Below the pieces are notes generated by a model. It saw only the letters and a program-made list of their open reading frames with translations. It had not been told where the DNA came from and made no database searches. Source: Planctomycetota bacterium (GTDB taxonomy: Bacteria; Planctomycetota; UBA1135; UBA2386). Taken from it: 35,972 bases of DNA. Every line of letters begins with the position of its first letter. Position 1 is the stretch's first letter. Location of the stretch: assembly GCA_028281765.1 (NCBI GenBank), contig JANQJF010000116.1, positions 1 through 35,972 on the forward strand. Reading direction: 5' to 3'. A program made the position numbers and the translations under genes. Below are positions 8,751 to 17,347 of the stretch, in pieces.

Positions 8751-9535
8751 CGTCGCAGATTCCCCGGATGCCACGGCGCCTCCCCGCGATTCCACAGCTC
8801 GTTCAACATCACGTATTCGCGCGACGTGTCCATGGGCATCCAAAAGCCCTGGTGCTCGTACGACATCAGCTGATGATCGGCAGCGATATTCTGCAGAGCG
8901 TCGGTCTCGAATACGCACGACTCGTCATGCGACAGATAGTCGAACACACCCGGCTCACAGACGAGGAAACCGCCGTTGATCAGGCCGCCGGCCGCCTGCG
9001 GCTTCTCGTGGAACGACGCGACTACGCCGTCCTCGACGACGAGCTCACCGAAGCGCGAGGGCGGATGCACCGACGTGATCGTGACGAGCCGGCCGTGGCT
9101 CCGATGGAACTCGAGCAGCCCATCGATGTCGATGTCCCCGACGCCGTCACCGTACGTCAGCATGAACGTCTCATTCTCGACGTAGCGCCGGACTTTCATG
9201 ATGCGCGCGCCGGTCATCGACTCGATCCCGGTCTGCGCGAGGATGACGTTCCACGGCGGCATCTCGGTGGTCGCGAGGTACCGCGGGTTGTCGATATCCC
9301 GGAAGTCGAGCTGCACGTCGCCGTGCTCGGCGCGGTAGTGCAGGAAGTAGTGCTTGATGCGCCAGCCGAGATACCCGAGGCACAGGATGAACTCGTGGTG
9401 CCCGAACGCACCGTAGATGTCCATGATGTGCTTGACGATCGGGTATTCGCCGATCGGGATCATCGGCTTGGGCAGCTCCTCGGAGACGTCACGGATCCGA
9501 GTTCCTTTGCCGCCGCAGAGGACGACGACTTTCAA
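8747..9535 (-). CDS. rfbF: Glucose-1-phosphate cytidylyltransferase
   Basis: The 262-residue product makes CDP-glucose from CTP and glucose-1-phosphate. It has the nucleotidyltransferase loop GGKGTRIRDVSEELPKPM (8-25), a TYGDGVGDID metal-site motif, and the RfbF-typical HHEFILCLGYLGWRIKHYF. The TTG at 9535 is preferred because family members begin right before KVVVLCGG and are about 257 residues long. An in-frame ATG at 9616 would add 27 residues without family precedent, but it cannot be excluded. It is the first gene of the leftward sugar operon. The promoter should lie between it and the divergent carboxypeptidase gene at 9699. Confidence 0.93.
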   Translation of the reverse strand: MKVVVLCGGKGTRIRDVSEELPKPMIPIGEYPIVKHIMDIYGAFGHHEFILCLGYLGWRIKHYFLHYRAEHGDVQLDFRDIDNPRYLATTEMPPWNVILAQTGIESMTGARIMKVRRYVENETFMLTYGDGVGDIDIDGLLEFHRSHGRLVTITSVHPPSRFGELVVEDGVVASFHEKPQAAGGLINGGFLVCEPGVFDYLSHDESCVFETDALQNIAADHQLMSYEHQGFWMPMDTSREYVMLNELWNRGEAPWHPGNLRR

Positions 9536-9698
9536 GCAGCCACCATCGGCACCAAGGCCTCCCTTCGTCGCACCGAAACCACGCGCCGACGCCATCGCCG
9601 GTTGCGCTTTCGCCATTGTGCCCGTTTCCCGCGTGCGAGTCGAGTTACACTCGGGAACCCAGGCCCGCCCCACGGCCCTCTACAGGCACAGACTCCCG

Positions 9699-12179
9699 AT
9701 GCGTTCCTCGCGACGACTCCTCGCGCTCGTCTCCCTCCTCTCGTTCGCTCACATCGCCACGGCCCGGCTCGCTCCGGCACAGGCCGTCGGGACTGCTCCG
9801 AAGCACCTCGTCGAAGTGTTCATCCGCGACGCCCAGTCGCTCGCGGGACTGATGCAGCTCGACCTCGACCTCGCCGCGTGCTCGACCATCGAGCTCCCCG
9901 CGAAGGTCGTCGAAGTCCTCGCGACCGACGCGGACATCGCGCTGCTGCGCCGTGAAGGCTTCGATCTCGACGTCGCGATCCGCGATCTCGAGACGCACTA
10001 CGCGCGCCAGCTCGCGGCATGGGGTTCCTCCCCGTCGATCAGCTTTCTCCAGACGTCGCCAGCCGTCGGCCAGGGCAGCATGGGCGGTCACTTCACGCTC
10101 GCGGAGATGGAATCGATCCTCGACGACTTCGCCGCGGACCACCCGGCGATCTGCGCGCAGAAGGTCAGCATCGGCACGTCGATCGAAGGCCGCGATCTGT
10201 GGATGGTCAAGATCTCGGACAACGTCGGCGTCGACGAGGACGAGCCGGAGGCCTACTACGATTCGCTGCATCACGCGCGGGAACCCGTCAGCCTGACGAC
10301 GACTCTGCAGTTCATGGACGAACTGCTCGACGGCTACGGCTCGGATCCGGAAGCCACCTACATCATCGACAACCGCGAGCTGTACTTCGTGCCGTGCGTC
10401 AACCCGGACGGATACGAGTACAACCGGGTGAACAATCCCGGCGGCGGCGGGCTCTGGCGCAAGAATCGTCGCAACAACGGTGGCGGCTCGTTCGGTGTCG
10501 ACCTCAACCGCAACTACGCCACGGGCTGGACCGCGCCGTTCGGCGGCAACTCGACCGACCCGAACAGCACGACCTATCGCGGCCCGGCGCCGTTCTCGGA
10601 ACCGGAGACAGCCGCGCTCGAGGCGTTCGTCAGCTCGCGCAACTTCACCCAGTCCTGCTCCTGCCACACGTCCGGAGAGATCTTGCTCCGTCCCTGGGGC
10701 TACCAGTCGGGTGACCCGGCGAACGGCGCCGAGTACGAGGAGATCGGCGCCCGGGTCACCGCATTGAGCGGCATGCCACACGGTGGCGGCGCCGACCTCC
10801 TCTACTTCGCGGCCGGCACCACGCTCGATCATCACCATGTCGCGCATGGCGCGCTCGGCTGGACACCTGAATTGGGAACGCAGGCCGAAGGCGGTTGGTG
10901 GCCGGCCCCGCCCGAACAGGTCGCGATTGCCCAGCGGCAGCAAGACATGTATCGCCAGCTCGCGATCACCGCGGGAGGAGTGTTCGCATTCGTCGACGTC
11001 ACGGTCGAAGAAGATCCGAGCGCGGACGGCGACGGCTCGATCGAGCCGGGCGAGGGGGCGATCGTCTCCGCGACGATCCGAAACTGCGGCTTGGCCCCGA
11101 TCCAAGGTGCGCAACTGAGCCTGTCCGTCGTCAACGGATCCGCGGCGCTGCACGTGTCATCGATCAGTCTGGCCACCGTGGCGCGACTGACGACGCTCGA
11201 CACGGCCGCAACCCCGCTCACGTTCACGGCCGGTGCTGGCGACCCCGCGAAGCTGCGCCTCACGCTGACGGGCGACGGCAAGATCGAAACCCGCGACTTC
11301 GCGGTCGGCCCGCTGCGCCTGGCGGTCGGCACGGACATGGAAGTCGATCACGGATTCGTGGTGTCTGCGACCCCGTCGGCCTCCACCGGCAACTGGGCTC
11401 GCGGCGCTCCCGAACAGACAGTCTTCAGCGGAGACGTCATCCAGCCCGGATCGCAGAACACGCCCGGCGGCAGCCTGTGCTGGGTCACCGACCCGAACGC
11501 CGGGTCGGGCGCGGGCGTCTTCGACGTCGATGGTGGACCGACCGAGCTGGTGTCACCGCCACTCGACCTCTCCCACCTGGTTGCCGCCGAGCTGCGATTC
11601 GCCGCATGGTTGGTGGACAGCCAGAGCAACGACTCGCTCGACCTCGACGTCACGAGCGACGGCGGCGCGAATTGGACTCGCATCTGGTCGACGAGCGACT
11701 CCGATCCGGCCTGGACGCAGACGGTCGTTCCCCTGCTCGTGCCCCTCACGGACCAAATGCAGTTCCGTTTCCGGGTCGCCGACGACTTCCCATCGCTGCT
11801 CGAGGCGGCGATCGATGACTTCGAGATCCACGGCGTGACGGCCGATGCGAACTGCACTCTCCTGACCAGCGGCATCCTCGGCACCGATCTCAGGCTGGGC
11901 TACAACGGCCGCGACGGCGCTGTCGGCTACCCGCTGCTCGCATTCGGCCTCGCTGCGGCGCCGATTCCGGTGCCGGGGTTCGACGGCCTGCTGCGGCTCG
12001 ATCCCGCCACGATGCTCGGCCTCGGATCGACCCAGTTCGGCTCCACCGGCTCAGCAACCTTCGATCTCCAACTGCCGAACGACCCCGGCGCCGTGGGACT
12101 CCCGCTGCACTTTCAGGTCGCGCAAGTCGACGGTGCGAACTTCCGGCTCGGCAACGTCCAGTCGGTGACGCTGCAGTGA
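9699..12179 (+). CDS. Secreted M14 family zinc carboxypeptidase with C-terminal beta domains
   Basis: The 826-residue product starts with a Sec-type signal peptide (RRLLALVSLLSFAHIATARLAPAQA). A propeptide-like region (to about 120) precedes the peptidase domain. The metal site is His192 and Glu195 (HHAREP) with His323 (CHTSG). DLNRNY (268-273) supplies the substrate-binding Asn/Arg pair, and Glu391 in WTPELGT is the catalytic glutamate. From about 430 on there are beta-sandwich-like domains, ending in a region (PIPVPGFDGLLRLDP...FDLQLPNDPGAVGLPLHFQVAQVD) that looks like a C-terminal module common in planctomycete secreted proteins. The ATG at 9699 is chosen because it begins the signal peptide. 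The stop overlaps the next gene as GTGA. Confidence 0.93.
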   Translation: MRSSRRLLALVSLLSFAHIATARLAPAQAVGTAPKHLVEVFIRDAQSLAGLMQLDLDLAACSTIELPAKVVEVLATDADIALLRREGFDLDVAIRDLETHYARQLAAWGSSPSISFLQTSPAVGQGSMGGHFTLAEMESILDDFAADHPAICAQKVSIGTSIEGRDLWMVKISDNVGVDEDEPEAYYDSLHHAREPVSLTTTLQFMDELLDGYGSDPEATYIIDNRELYFVPCVNPDGYEYNRVNNPGGGGLWRKNRRNNGGGSFGVDLNRNYATGWTAPFGGNSTDPNSTTYRGPAPFSEPETAALEAFVSSRNFTQSCSCHTSGEILLRPWGYQSGDPANGAEYEEIGARVTALSGMPHGGGADLLYFAAGTTLDHHHVAHGALGWTPELGTQAEGGWWPAPPEQVAIAQRQQDMYRQLAITAGGVFAFVDVTVEEDPSADGDGSIEPGEGAIVSATIRNCGLAPIQGAQLSLSVVNGSAALHVSSISLATVARLTTLDTAATPLTFTAGAGDPAKLRLTLTGDGKIETRDFAVGPLRLAVGTDMEVDHGFVVSATPSASTGNWARGAPEQTVFSGDVIQPGSQNTPGGSLCWVTDPNAGSGAGVFDVDGGPTELVSPPLDLSHLVAAELRFAAWLVDSQSNDSLDLDVTSDGGANWTRIWSTSDSDPAWTQTVVPLLVPLTDQMQFRFRVADDFPSLLEAAIDDFEIHGVTADANCTLLTSGILGTDLRLGYNGRDGAVGYPLLAFGLAAAPIPVPGFDGLLRLDPATMLGLGSTQFGSTGSATFDLQLPNDPGAVGLPLHFQVAQVDGANFRLGNVQSVTLQ

Positions 12180-13096
12180 TCGCCACCGCGGCGATCGCGC
12201 TCCTCGCTGCCGCGCAGGCACCGAACGACTCCACGCTCGTCGATGCCCCGGCAGCAAACGTGCGCGTCACGGTCGACGAGTATCGCGAGTATCTGCACGA
12301 CGTGATCGGCTCTGCGCGCCTGCAGGAGGTCGTGCTCGACAGGCTCCTGGAAGCCGAGTTCGCCGCCCTGCCAACCGAGCGCCGAGACGCGACCGCGGTC
12401 GCGACGCTCGCAGACTTGGACGTGGCCGCCCGACGTCGTCTGCAGACTCGAATTCGCGAGCAGTTCGACGGCGACACGAAACGCTGGATCGAGTATCGCA
12501 CGCGCACCGGTCTCAGCGAAGCCGACTGCCTGCGCAGCGAGCACGTCCTCGCGCGCCGCGAGGCGTGGATCCGTGCGCTCGTGCTCGACGCGCGGCGACC
12601 GGACCGCAAGCTTCTCTTGCGCCTGTTCGAGCAACGCTACGGACCCGATGGCCAGCGCGCGGAACTCCGACAGGTGTTCATCCCGTTCGAGCCGATCCGC
12701 GAACGCCTGCGCTTGATCGGTCGCTCGGACCCGAGCCGCGTCGAGGAGCTTGCAGACGCCGAGATGCGCCGCGTACAGGAACGCCTGAAAGAGCTCGACG
12801 GCGACTTCAGCCGGCTCCAGCCCACGACGATCTCCGACTATCGCTTCCAGCGCTACGGCGTCGCATTCGCGGACACGGTCCGCTCCCTCGACATCGGCAA
12901 CGTCAGCGCACCGGTCCGCAGCCAGCGCGGGCTCCACCTCGTCCAGCTCGTGCGACGCGACGTCACTCGGTTCGAATCCGTCCGCGAGGAGATCGAGGAG
13001 CTTGCGCGGACGCGACCAGTGACTCGCAGCGAGTGGCAAGCGCTCAAGGACCGCCTCCTGAATCGGCCCGGGATCCGCAAAGCGCTCGCGCGATAG
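12176..13096 (+). CDS. Parvulin-like peptidyl-prolyl isomerase, probably exported
   Basis: The 306-residue product has a short hydrophobic N-terminus (MIATAAIALLAAAQA) that could be a signal peptide, a helical charged region (about 30-150), and a C-terminal parvulin/PpiC-like region. The stretch FADTVRSLDIGNVSAPVRSQRGLHLVQLVRRDVTRFESVREEI matches the end of the PpiC domain as in SurA/PrsA foldases. The front half of that domain is weak, so activity is uncertain; a chaperone role is possible. The start is GTG at 12176, overlapping the carboxypeptidase stop. Translational coupling suggests it helps fold the secreted peptidase or its companions. Confidence 0.72.
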   Translation: MIATAAIALLAAAQAPNDSTLVDAPAANVRVTVDEYREYLHDVIGSARLQEVVLDRLLEAEFAALPTERRDATAVATLADLDVAARRRLQTRIREQFDGDTKRWIEYRTRTGLSEADCLRSEHVLARREAWIRALVLDARRPDRKLLLRLFEQRYGPDGQRAELRQVFIPFEPIRERLRLIGRSDPSRVEELADAEMRRVQERLKELDGDFSRLQPTTISDYRFQRYGVAFADTVRSLDIGNVSAPVRSQRGLHLVQLVRRDVTRFESVREEIEELARTRPVTRSEWQALKDRLLNRPGIRKALAR

Positions 13097-13140
13097 GATC
13101 GACCGTGCCGATAGGTTAGGGTGAGGTCCAGCGGCACGTG

Positions 13141-14100
13141 ATGAGTTCGACAGCGGAAGGGCAAGCAGTCTTCGTAGAACGCGACGGCCGACCGTTCGTC
13201 ATGCCGACGCACGTGCAGCTCGAGAGCGTCGGCGGCACGGGCATGTGCACTGCCCGATGCTCGATGTGCACGATCGAGGACTGGCAGCGCCCTCCGACGG
13301 TCATGGACTTCGACAAGTTCGCCGGTCTCGTCTCCGACCTCGAGCCGTATCGCGAGCATGTCGAATACTTCACGATGCACGGTAACGGCGAGCCGCTCAT
13401 GGACCCGAGGCTCGCCGAGAAGATCGCTCTCCTGAAGGCCCACGGTTTCCGCGGCACCGGCTTCGCGACGAACTGCACGCTCTTGACCGAAGCGGCGTCC
13501 CACGCACTGCTCGACGCCGGCCTCGACACGCTGATCTGCAGCATCGACGGCGCCAAGGCGGAGACTCACGAGGCGATCCGCGGCCGCACCAAGTTTGCCA
13601 AGGTCGTCGAGAACGTGCAGCGCTACCTGCAGCTGCGCGACGAAAAGCGGGCCGCCGGCAAGTCCGTCGGACGCGTGATGATCCGCTTCATCCGCCAGGA
13701 ACTCAACCGCGACGAGTGGGACGAGTACCGCGCGTTCTGGGAGCAGCACATCACCCGCGATGCCGGCGACGTCATCGTCTACTTCGACATCCACAACTGG
13801 GGCGGACAGCTCGAGAACGCGGAGGCGATCCGGGCGCTCTACGGCGGTGGCGAGGCATTCCGCTGTGACGACCTCTACGACCGGCTGATCGTGTTCGCAG
13901 ACGGCGACCTCGCGCACTGTGATGCCGACTACAACGGCTTCTTCGAGCACGGCAACGTGTTCGAGGAGCACTTCCTCGACGTGTTCAACAGCACGACGAT
14001 GCGCCGCTACCGCGATGCGATGGAGAACGGGCGACTGTGCGAACTCGAGCACTGCTCGAGCTGCACGATCCCGATCCGCCGCGCGACGCGCGGATCCTGA
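13141..14100 (+). CDS. Radical SAM protein with SPASM-like C-terminus
   Basis: The 319-residue product carries the radical SAM cluster motif CTARCSMC (Cys36, Cys40, Cys43) in a strand after MPTHVQLES. TMHGNGEPLMDPRL (the GGE-equivalent loop, here GNGEP) follows. Cys242, Cys260, Cys300, Cys305 and Cys308 form a SPASM-type auxiliary cluster site (CELEHCSSC near the end). Such proteins modify peptides or sugars, or act in cofactor synthesis; no precursor peptide is obvious nearby, so the substrate is unknown. GTG at 13138 directly precedes the ATG at 13141. It follows the parvulin-like gene by 44 bases and is probably in the same transcription unit. Confidence 0.85.
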   Translation: MSSTAEGQAVFVERDGRPFVMPTHVQLESVGGTGMCTARCSMCTIEDWQRPPTVMDFDKFAGLVSDLEPYREHVEYFTMHGNGEPLMDPRLAEKIALLKAHGFRGTGFATNCTLLTEAASHALLDAGLDTLICSIDGAKAETHEAIRGRTKFAKVVENVQRYLQLRDEKRAAGKSVGRVMIRFIRQELNRDEWDEYRAFWEQHITRDAGDVIVYFDIHNWGGQLENAEAIRALYGGGEAFRCDDLYDRLIVFADGDLAHCDADYNGFFEHGNVFEEHFLDVFNSTTMRRYRDAMENGRLCELEHCSSCTIPIRRATRGS

Positions 14101-14129
14101 TCGAACCGGCAGACAGTAGTGTCGTGACC

Positions 14130-14327
14130 ATGAATGGCCACCGACGGAGAACTCGGGCGCGTCGCATTGGACTCGGCTTGGTCGGCGGACTTGCGGGAGC
14201 GGCGGTCGGCTGGATCCTCGCGGTCAGTCTGGGACTCGACCTCGCGACGACGATCCTGGCGTGCGCCACCGTGTTCTTCGTGCTCACGCTGCTGTTCGAG
14301 GGCGACTGGCTCGACCTGATCACCTGA
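14130..14327 (+). CDS. Small two-helix membrane protein, function unknown
   Basis: This 65-residue open frame begins MNGHRRRTRARR and then has two hydrophobic segments (about 14-32 and 36-53), separated by GLDLAT, with an acidic end FEGDWLDLIT. The positive-inside rule places the N-terminus in the cytoplasm. It follows the radical SAM gene by 29 bases and converges on the sigma/repeat fusion gene with 25 bases between the stops. No family is recognised. The strong hydrophobic periodicity and the basic start support a real gene, but its small size leaves doubt. Confidence 0.55.
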   Translation: MNGHRRRTRARRIGLGLVGGLAGAAVGWILAVSLGLDLATTILACATVFFVLTLLFEGDWLDLIT

Positions 14328-14352
14328 CTCGCTGCGTCGGGCGGCACAGTGC

Positions 14353-17289
14353 TCACCGCAGCGTGACTGTCGTCGTGCGCGGTCGATCCGCGCCGACGAC
14401 GATCTCGGCCGAACCACGCTTCGATCCGCCGACGCCCACGCGATACGCACCGGGCTGCAGCGCGACCTCGTAAAACCACGGCTTCTCGCCGCGGTACGGC
14501 AGCCACTGGTCGACGACACGTGCACCGTCTCGAGCGATCGTCAGCGTCGCTCCCGTCGAGCTCGCCGTCGAGTCCTCGAGCTCGAAGACGAAGCGCTGCA
14601 CGATCCCCGAACTCGCCTCGACCTCGATCTCGGAGTAGACGCCTGCCGAGATCGAGAACGGCATGGACCGCGCGGCAACGCGCGGCCCCCAGACGAGCGC
14701 CCGATACGTGCCGGCGGCGAGGATCGCGGACTTCGGCCGATCTTCGGTCGTGCGGACCAACCACCGCTGCGACGTCGCATCCGCGGCGATCATGCACCGC
14801 AGCCCTTCCCGAGCATCGTCTGCGATGCGAAGGCGCAACCGACCACCGACGGCCAGCTGCACGATGCCGAGGTTCCAGTCTTCGCCATCGCCGAGAATCC
14901 GTGTCAGGGGCGACGGGTCGGGATGATCGGGGCTGTACACGTGCACTCTCCACTTCCCACCATTGAGTGCCGCGAACGAGAACGCGCCATCATCGCCTGT
15001 CGTCACCGGCCCGGGCCCGGTCCCACGCGCCGCGTGCCACGGTGAGACGCGCGCACCTGCGACGGGGCGACCGTCCGGGCCGACGATCGTGCCGCGAATC
15101 TTCGCGGTCGCGGCAGCCACTCTCCGCACCTGCACGTCCAGCGTGCCGACGCTCGCGAGGACATCCTCGACTCGATGCGGTTCGATCGCAGAACCTCCGA
15201 AGTCGACGCGCAACGGACGGTCGGTCGGACAGTTCACGAGCTCGTAGCGGCCGTCCTCGTCCGTCCGCACGAACCCGAGCCAGTGTTCGGCATCCCGGGT
15301 CTTCTCGGCGGTCGCCTCGATGAAGACCCGCGACACCGGGTGGCCCGCGACATCGGTCACGCGGCCCCGAAGAACTTGCCCCCGGTTCAATCGCAGATCG
15401 AGCTCCGCTGCGCTCTCGGGCTTCAGGACGACGGACGCGTCCACTTCCCCGTAGTCGCCGTGCTCGGCGTGCAGTTCGACTTCTCCATCGGGAAGTCCTC
15501 GCAGCTCGTACGCACCGTCTTTCTCGCTCCGGGTCGATCGGCGGGTGAACTCGCCCCACGTGCCGAACTCGACGGTCGCGTCGGCCACGGGATTCCCCGC
15601 GCCGTCGCGCACGACCCCGGACAAGGACGCACCTGCGGAGAGATCGACGCGAACTTCGGTTGTGGACAGCGCACCCACATCTACGACCGAGGACCACGGA
15701 CCGAAGCCGACGGCACGCACCTCGATCGGATGCTCGCCCGCGGCGAGTCCGACGGCACGGAATCGCCCGTCATCGTTCGTGAACGTGAGCGCCGGCAGAG
15801 TCTCCGGGCGATCGGGCTCGGGATGAAGCCCCTGCAGTCGCCCGGCGCCGACCTTGACACGCGCGTTCGACACGGGCTCACCACTCGGGTCGAACACCGT
15901 GCCCGCGACGACACCCCCAGCGTTCGCCAACTGGATCCGGACCTCGATGGCCTCTCGCCCCTCGGACCATGCAAGTTGCATTGGCGACGCTACGTAACCC
16001 GACGCGCGTGCACACACGACGCACGGGTCCGGAGATGACAGCACCTCGAACCGCCCCTCTTCGTCCGTGACCGCGGCGAACGCGGGATCGCTTCCGACGA
16101 GTCCCGGGGACGCGACTTCGATCGACGCGCCCGCCACGGGCTGGTCCGAGTCGTCGACGACGACTCCGCGAAGGGTCGATCCTCCGGTGAACACGAGCTC
16201 GACCTCGCTCGTCTGCGCGAGCTCGGTCTTGACTCGGCGCCAGCGCCCTTCCCGATCACCCCAGACGAGGAACGCACCCGCGGCTAGGCCGGTGAACTTC
16301 GCGGAACCCGTCGCGTCGGTGCGCGCCCGAATCGCGTCCGCGTGGTCGGCTCCTCGTCGCCCGACGAATACGGTCACGCCATCGGCCGGTGCGCGGGTGC
16401 CTCCGAACTCGTGGAACGCACGCACTCGCAGCGTTGCCGTCTCGACCTCCTCGCTCGACGCGCTCGATCCGACCGACGTGCGCTCGGACTCCACCGCGTA
16501 GACGTCGGCCTCGTCGTCCGTGTCGTCGTCTTCGACTCCGCCACGAGCCGCCTCGATCCGTGCCGGCTCCCCACTATCGCCAGGCGTCGACGGTGGCGCG
16601 TCTCCGGGCGGCCAGGCGACGAACGCGGCGATACCCAGAACGACGGCCGCGACCGCGACCACTTTGGACTTCGTCGACATCAGCAGTGCTCCGGGGATGG
16701 CGGCAGTCGGAATCCAGGGAGTCGTGGGCGGCGGCGGCGCACCGGTCACGATCAGTGGCAGCAAGAACGCCCGCCGGCCGGAAAGACCCTCACCTGCCGC
16801 GAATTCGTCGAGCTCGCGACGCATTCGCTCCATCGCGCGACGATGGAGGCCCTGGACCTGATCGACGCTCAGCCCGAGTCGGGACGCGATGCGGCGCGGC
16901 GGCATTCCTTCGAAGTACCGCAGCCACACGACATCACGCGAAGCTCCGGCCAACTTGTCCACGCACGCGACCAGCGCGCGGCGTCGCTCTTCGCGCTCCA
17001 TGAGTTCGGCGGACGATGGGGCCATCCGCGACTCGGCACGCGCACCCTCGTGCACGCGCCGGCGGCTCTCGCCGCGCGCGAAGTTCGCCGCGACGTTGCG
17101 CACGATTCGACCGAGCCACGAGCGTGGCTGACCGACGTCGCGACCACCGTGCCGCAGCGCCTGCACCCACGCCTGCTGCGCGACGTCCTCACCCGCGCTC
17201 TCGCCCGCGATCTCACGCGCGAGACCGCGGACGTATCGCTCCTCGCGGAGCAGCGCCTGCAGAACGGGGTCGGGGTCGGATGGCGGCAT
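14353..17289 (-). CDS. Membrane-anchored ECF sigma factor fused to carboxypeptidase-regulatory-like repeats
   Basis: The 978-residue product has sigma region 2 at about 15-80 (AGEDVAQQAWVQAL, PRSWLGRIVRNVAANFAR) and region 4 at 102-160 (RDVVWLRYFEGMPPRRIASRLGLSVDQVQGLHRRAMERMR). A short hydrophobic stretch (175-183), one transmembrane helix (about 209-227) and an acidic linker (252-262) follow. The remaining 700 residues are beta-rich, with at least five CarboxypepD_reg-like units starting LRGVVVDDSDQPVAGASIEV, VAGTVFDPSGEPVSNARVKV, LSGVVRDGAGNPVADATVEF, LRGRVTDVAGHPVSRVFIEA and IRGTIVGPDGRPVAGARVSP. By topology the sigma part is cytoplasmic and the repeats are outside. An internal ATG at 16680 (MSTKSK) begins the transmembrane part and might mark an old fusion point or a second start. 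Confidence 0.9.
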   Translation of the reverse strand: MPPSDPDPVLQALLREERYVRGLAREIAGESAGEDVAQQAWVQALRHGGRDVGQPRSWLGRIVRNVAANFARGESRRRVHEGARAESRMAPSSAELMEREERRRALVACVDKLAGASRDVVWLRYFEGMPPRRIASRLGLSVDQVQGLHRRAMERMRRELDEFAAGEGLSGRRAFLLPLIVTGAPPPPTTPWIPTAAIPGALLMSTKSKVVAVAAVVLGIAAFVAWPPGDAPPSTPGDSGEPARIEAARGGVEDDDTDDEADVYAVESERTSVGSSASSEEVETATLRVRAFHEFGGTRAPADGVTVFVGRRGADHADAIRARTDATGSAKFTGLAAGAFLVWGDREGRWRRVKTELAQTSEVELVFTGGSTLRGVVVDDSDQPVAGASIEVASPGLVGSDPAFAAVTDEEGRFEVLSSPDPCVVCARASGYVASPMQLAWSEGREAIEVRIQLANAGGVVAGTVFDPSGEPVSNARVKVGAGRLQGLHPEPDRPETLPALTFTNDDGRFRAVGLAAGEHPIEVRAVGFGPWSSVVDVGALSTTEVRVDLSAGASLSGVVRDGAGNPVADATVEFGTWGEFTRRSTRSEKDGAYELRGLPDGEVELHAEHGDYGEVDASVVLKPESAAELDLRLNRGQVLRGRVTDVAGHPVSRVFIEATAEKTRDAEHWLGFVRTDEDGRYELVNCPTDRPLRVDFGGSAIEPHRVEDVLASVGTLDVQVRRVAAATAKIRGTIVGPDGRPVAGARVSPWHAARGTGPGPVTTGDDGAFSFAALNGGKWRVHVYSPDHPDPSPLTRILGDGEDWNLGIVQLAVGGRLRLRIADDAREGLRCMIAADATSQRWLVRTTEDRPKSAILAAGTYRALVWGPRVAARSMPFSISAGVYSEIEVEASSGIVQRFVFELEDSTASSTGATLTIARDGARVVDQWLPYRGEKPWFYEVALQPGAYRVGVGGSKRGSAEIVVGADRPRTTTVTLR

Positions 17290-17347
17290 TGTCAGAAGCA
17301 GGACACCGGCCCGCGCGGATTCGGTCGCGACAATCCGAAAATCAGGC

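Noticed and set aside
9640..9660. TACACT at 9646-9651 as a -10 box for the carboxypeptidase
   Set aside because: No matching -35 hexamer lies 16-18 bases upstream, so it was not listed as a promoter.
9645..11153. 502-codon minus-strand open frame opposite the carboxypeptidase
   Set aside because: It is antisense shadow of a gene with intact zinc and catalytic residues; its composition is low-complexity Arg/Val/Asp without recognisable motifs.
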